From Anaerolineales bacterium UBA4823 (lineage in GTDB: Bacteria; Chloroflexota; Anaerolineae; Anaerolineales; UBA4823), in the NCBI GenBank assembly GCA_002402275.1, contig DHFN01000255.1, forward strand, positions 1 through 9,630: a stretch of DNA of 9,630 nt, written 5' to 3'. The position numbers and the translations under genes were made by a program. Shown in pieces: positions 6,484-9,630 of this stretch. The notes beneath the pieces are model-generated. The model worked only from the letters and a program-made list of their open reading frames with translations, had not been told where the DNA came from and searched no databases. Every line of letters begins with the position of its first letter. Position 1 is the first letter of the stretch.

Positions 6484-8590
6484 TGGGTACCCCCTGATTA
6501 ATGGTTTCGAGCGTGCGTTGAGCAGCCCGTAATAATTGACCACGTTGCTCAAAACCACTTTCGCCTAACTCACTATAACCAATCCACACCATACGCCGGC
6601 AACGACGCAATAAACCCAACACAATCCGATCAAGATTTTGCTGGGAAACTTTTTCCTCATCATCGGCAGTCCAAATTTTGCCACTTTGCCAGTTACGGCT
6701 CAGGACATACGGATGGGTAAGGGGTTGAAATAAGCGTTCATACCAACCACTAGAACCAATATCCAACCAGATTTGAACATCCACAGCATGATTTGTCATT
6801 AAGAAAGTATAAGCAGGGGCGAGCAACACCGTATTGGTTTGTTCCATCTGCCAGCTGCGCAGGTATTGAGCGGCAATAACTCCTTCCTGAACCATGCGAA
6901 TGTATTCTTGCCCACACTCATCGGGGCTGAGATCAAAATTGAGGGGCATAGAACGGCGAAATTTTTGAACCGATTCAATCAGGTTAGCCACTAACTCACC
7001 AGCTCGTTCATTTTGGGAGAAACGGAAACCCGGTTGAGTGAGGAGTTCGTCGAACAATCGAATCAAGAATATCTCCAGTTCGGGAGAAGGCTGATTGACA
7101 TAATCCCTGAGCCACAAACGAAATTGTTCGTATCTTTCCCCGATTTGGAAAGTGATCCGCTCTTGGTTTTTGGGGGGGATTTTTTCGAAGGAGGCCAGCT
7201 GGATTTCTTGATTCTGTTCGGTAAATATGGAATTGACCAGCAATTGTGCCCGCACCAGGTCGAGCTCAGCGAAAATCTGAAAGAAGGTATAGGCGAGGTC
7301 AAATTTGTTAATCGGGGGCATTTCATCCCAAAGGGGGTGCGCTAGGGTTGCCAGGGTTAACATCGCCCGGATGAGTGGCTCTTCACGCAATGCTCGGGAA
7401 GGTCGGTGAGAACGGACGGGAATATGGGCATCTTCTAATCGTTTGGTGAGTGCAAAGCGCAGGGAATCATTGAAATAGGGAGCCAGAACCACAATTTCTT
7501 GGGGGGGAATACCCTGCTGGTGGACCAAATCATGTATTCGCTCAGTAATGGCATCAAGTACTTGCGGATAGAATCGCTGGTTAATGGTTTGAAACCGGGT
7601 GTGGAGGTTGGTTTTTGGGAGAGAAGGGGGTGTTTCATTGAGGCTGTCCTGGAAGATCTCGATTAAGTTTTGAAAATCTAGATCATTGATAAATGTCCCC
7701 TCAAATTGAAATGTTCGTTGGCAGATTGTTTTTAATGAACAAGCTGAAACAGGATCAGAGCCCAGGAAAGTGCGGTAACCTCCCCCGCGGTCGAACACTA
7801 ACAGAGTTGAATCCAGATCCGGTAACCATTGACGGATGAAATCATGGGAGATTGGCACATCCTCTTCGATATTTTCGGCAATTAAATAGTGGTATTGGTT
7901 GTGTAGATAAGACCAACAAGTTGGATTGCTCAATAAATAGCTGCGAAAGATCTCGATTTGCAGCGAGAAATCCAGCAGGTTATGTTCAAAGCAAAATTGG
8001 CGGAATGCAATAGCACATTCTTGAACATCATCATAAACCCGCATTTGCCCGGGGTTGCCACTCCAGGCTGATTTTAAGGATTGACTTATTTCAGTATGAG
8101 GTCGTCCGATGATGGCAGCTTTATTTAGGTTATCGAGGATCTGGCTATAAAGACGATTGGGATTGATGCTCAGTGAAGCAAAGTACCCTTTCTCTAAACG
8201 GGGACGCACCAATTTTGACATGAAATATTGGGCGGTTTCCAAAGTTAAGAAAGTAGGAGGAACTTCAGGTTGGAGGAAGCCAGCCTCCCCAGCGACGAGT
8301 TGCCAAAAAAACTCCACCAATCGGCGGGCTAATCCTCCAATCGTAAGGATATTGACGGTTCCACCGGGTTTGAGTTGGGGATCCGATAAGGCTTGCTGGT
8401 AAGGCTGCGCTAAGGTCCTTTGGGGGACAAGGATGAGGATATGTTGAGCAGGTATTCCGTTAGAGATGAGATGTAGAATTCTTTGGACGGCAGCGGTTGT
8501 TTTGCCTGAGCCTGCCAGACCTTCCAAGAACACGGTGGTGTTAAGCGGGAGATGAACAAGCTCGTTTTGTTCAGGAGTCAGTGAAAACAT
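6476..8590 (-). CDS. AddB-like helicase-fold protein, probably a non-motor subunit
   Basis: A 704-residue protein of the UvrD/AddB fold. It has a perfect Walker A (GLAGSGKT, 24-31), a motif-Ia-like ILILVPQRTLAQPY (51-64), a motif-Ib-like ILTIGGLARRL (81-91) and LLDFSLQIEIF (205-215), which corresponds to the DFxDL stretch of true helicases. The Walker B position reads YLIAENIEED (235-244), with the expected DExx Asp replaced by Ala but a Glu kept. A Gly-rich FDRGGGYRTFLGSDP (266-280) replaces motif III. Near the C-terminus, VQIWLDIGSSGW (605-616), LTHPYVLSRNW (624-634) and LLRRCRRMVW (660-669) sit where motifs V and VI should be, but do not match active helicases. There is no nuclease domain. 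Family knowledge: AddB keeps Walker A but its helicase-like part is not a motor and recognises Chi. By analogy this is the scanning or structural partner of the next gene; that role is inferred. Confidence 0.72.
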   Translation of the reverse strand: MFSLTPEQNELVHLPLNTTVFLEGLAGSGKTTAAVQRILHLISNGIPAQHILILVPQRTLAQPYQQALSDPQLKPGGTVNILTIGGLARRLVEFFWQLVAGEAGFLQPEVPPTFLTLETAQYFMSKLVRPRLEKGYFASLSINPNRLYSQILDNLNKAAIIGRPHTEISQSLKSAWSGNPGQMRVYDDVQECAIAFRQFCFEHNLLDFSLQIEIFRSYLLSNPTCWSYLHNQYHYLIAENIEEDVPISHDFIRQWLPDLDSTLLVFDRGGGYRTFLGSDPVSACSLKTICQRTFQFEGTFINDLDFQNLIEIFQDSLNETPPSLPKTNLHTRFQTINQRFYPQVLDAITERIHDLVHQQGIPPQEIVVLAPYFNDSLRFALTKRLEDAHIPVRSHRPSRALREEPLIRAMLTLATLAHPLWDEMPPINKFDLAYTFFQIFAELDLVRAQLLVNSIFTEQNQEIQLASFEKIPPKNQERITFQIGERYEQFRLWLRDYVNQPSPELEIFLIRLFDELLTQPGFRFSQNERAGELVANLIESVQKFRRSMPLNFDLSPDECGQEYIRMVQEGVIAAQYLRSWQMEQTNTVLLAPAYTFLMTNHAVDVQIWLDIGSSGWYERLFQPLTHPYVLSRNWQSGKIWTADDEEKVSQQNLDRIVLGLLRRCRRMVWIGYSELGESGFEQRGQLLRAAQRTLETINQGVPNG
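6490..6495 (-). promoter_or_regulatory. Ribosome binding site fixing the helicase start
   Basis: Minus-strand AGGGGG lies six bases upstream of the ATG at 6483-6481, inside the last codons of the preceding gene. The reading frame is open up to a start-like codon at 6558, but using it would add 25 residues with no family likeness and a 83-base overlap. The protein from 6483 begins MAELQLRPAQQQIV, a normal Q-motif start for this helicase group. The stop of the preceding gene overlaps as ATGGCTGA, an arrangement suited to translational coupling. Confidence 0.75.
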
Positions 8591-8596
8591 AATGGA

Positions 8597-8602
8597 ATTA
8601 TA
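8597..8602 (-). promoter_or_regulatory. Possible -10 box for a leaderless transcript
   Basis: Minus-strand TATAAT (8602-8597) ends six bases before the ATG of the AddB-like gene. A start seven bases after the -10 box would fall on the A of that ATG, giving a leaderless mRNA. No convincing Shine-Dalgarno precedes this ATG, in line with that idea. Against it, the only good -35 match (TTGACT, 8622-8617) is 14 bases away, which is too close. Alternatively the gene is simply read through from the MFS gene 24 bases upstream. Confidence 0.3.
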
Positions 8603-8614
8603 AACCCACAGGCT

Positions 8615-9630
8615 TCAGTCAACCTGCATTGAAACCAATTCTGTTTCCTTTTCTGCTTTTCCGAAGAAAGCCCAATAAAGATAAGTGGCTATTGAATACA
8701 ACAAGATTGTGCCAATATACGGGGGTGCGAATCCATAGCTCACCTGCATCCAGCCGCTGATAGTCGGGCTGAATGCCCAGCCAAAATTCCATGACATACT
8801 GGTCAAGCTGGAAACCGTTGCTCGGGCTGAAGGTTCAACATGCTCCATCACAAATGTCTGATAAACCGGGCTGCTCATATTCATAAGGGCTAAACGGACG
8901 TAATATGCCAGGGCACTCACCCAAAATTGAGGTGCAAACCCCATTAAAATCAAGAAAGGGATCGAGAGCGCTTGAGACCCTACGATCAATGGGATCTTCC
9001 CGAAATGTTCTGCTAATGGCGGGGCAATCAACAAACCAATACCCATCCAGAGCGAGCCCCAGGCGAATAATACGCCGATGACCGGATCGCTTTGATGATA
9101 TACCTGACGATAAAACACATTCATGAACGGCATGATCAAGCCAGCGCCAATCGAGGTGATCAACATGGGCATAATTAGACGAATGAGCAAAGCTGGTTTT
9201 TTGCGAAAATAGGTCAGGGGTTCAAATAAAGTCCGTTCGGATTGTGAAGCGGTGACCGGGCGAAGGAACAAAAGTGGGGTGAGCGATAGAAACAATAAGA
9301 TTCCGATGATCAGTAAGGAAGCCCCGTAAGCCAAGGAGCTGGTAATAGTGGTGTGAAGGGGAGCCGCCATCCAACTCGGAAGATAGCCTCCTAACCAGTT
9401 GCCAACCGAAGACATGGTGGTTTGCAATCCGGAGCCGATACTGAAAAGGTAGGTGCGTTCTTTTTCATCTGAATTTTCCATCAAGAACGGCGACATGGTC
9501 ACGCCAGCCAGGCTTTGGGAGAGACCGGTAAGAACATTCATTGCATAAAGCATTCCGATTTGCGGAAATACGACCATTAAAATCACAGCTAGAGAGGAAA
9601 GGAAAGTTGCTAAAAGCAACGACCATTTGC
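8615..9630 (-). CDS. Major facilitator superfamily transporter, 5'-truncated by the window edge
   Basis: The last 337 residues of an MFS membrane transporter; the frame stays open to the right edge, so the start lies outside. The visible part begins KWSLLLATFLSS, which resembles the end of the loop after TM2 (the usual G-R-K-x-x-L region) and the start of TM3. About ten hydrophobic segments follow (roughly 3-20, 24-44, 60-82, 95-120, 147-170, 178-198, 206-228, 233-252, 262-285 and 303-322). A polar central loop (about 120-145, including TASQSERTLFEPLTYFRKK) separates the two halves, consistent with TM3-TM12 of a 12-helix protein. The substrate cannot be told from sequence; the family includes drug and sugar exporters. 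It lies 24 bases upstream of the AddB-like gene in the same direction, so co-transcription is likely, but no functional link to DNA repair is evident. Confidence 0.85.
   Translation of the reverse strand, partial: KWSLLLATFLSSLAVILMVVFPQIGMLYAMNVLTGLSQSLAGVTMSPFLMENSDEKERTYLFSIGSGLQTTMSSVGNWLGGYLPSWMAAPLHTTITSSLAYGASLLIIGILLFLSLTPLLFLRPVTASQSERTLFEPLTYFRKKPALLIRLIMPMLITSIGAGLIMPFMNVFYRQVYHQSDPVIGVLFAWGSLWMGIGLLIAPPLAEHFGKIPLIVGSQALSIPFLILMGFAPQFWVSALAYYVRLALMNMSSPVYQTFVMEHVEPSARATVSSLTSMSWNFGWAFSPTISGWMQVSYGFAPPYIGTILLYSIATYLYWAFFGKAEKETELVSMQVD

Noticed and set aside
6484..6558. 25-residue N-terminal extension of the helicase
   Set aside because: It lies entirely within the preceding gene, has no helicase-like sequence, and a proper AGGGGG site precedes the internal ATG at 6483.
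7013..7345. 110-residue plus-strand reading frame inside the AddB-like gene
   Set aside because: It is a shadow of the coding frame on the other strand, with no family likeness and no promoter or ribosome binding site.
3351..8590. Anti-phage defence system built from helicase plus nuclease
   Set aside because: Helicase-nuclease pairs do occur in defence islands, but the flanking recJ, the AddB-like subunit and the absence of other defence or mobile genes favour housekeeping DNA repair. It is not excluded.

Overview
The window looks like a chromosomal segment of a bacterium, most likely a Chloroflexota member of the Anaerolineae type. This rests on protein character (a RecJ with a long C-terminal extension, a UvrD-like helicase with the variant motif GDPNQAIYETFTTASP, and a DoxX protein) and on a moderate base composition. 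No rRNA or marker gene is present, so the placement is an inference. There are no transposases, integrases, tRNAs or CRISPR arrays.

Layout. Bases 1-261 are non-coding. They begin with a 21-nt hairpin repeat and decayed 20-bp tandem copies of half of it, followed by a very AT-rich promoter region. A perfect 8-bp inverted repeat there overlaps the best -10 box of a DoxX-family membrane protein gene (262-855, + strand). A 12-bp stem terminator (867-901) separates this gene from a convergent run of five genes on the - strand.

In transcription order (right to left) the run is: an MFS transporter cut by the right edge (8615-9630); a 704-residue AddB-like helicase-fold protein with an intact Walker A and a degenerate Walker B (6476-8590); a 767-residue UvrD/AddA-like SF1 helicase without a nuclease domain (4180-6483); a 282-residue PD-(D/E)XK nuclease with an AddB/Cas4-type four-cysteine Fe-S signature (3351-4199); and recJ (991-3321). 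Junctions are a 24-nt gap, an 8-nt overlap, a 20-nt overlap and a 29-nt gap, so the last four at least look like one operon.

The main point of interest is that the three middle genes together hold the parts of an AddAB/AdnAB-type DNA end-resection machine, divided differently. The AddB-type nuclease domain is a free-standing protein, and the AddA-type motor has no nuclease of its own. With the 5'-to-3' exonuclease RecJ encoded immediately downstream, the operon reads as a self-contained double-strand-break resection module with one Fe-S nuclease plus RecJ. This is an inference from domain content and gene order; no biochemical property can be read from the sequence.
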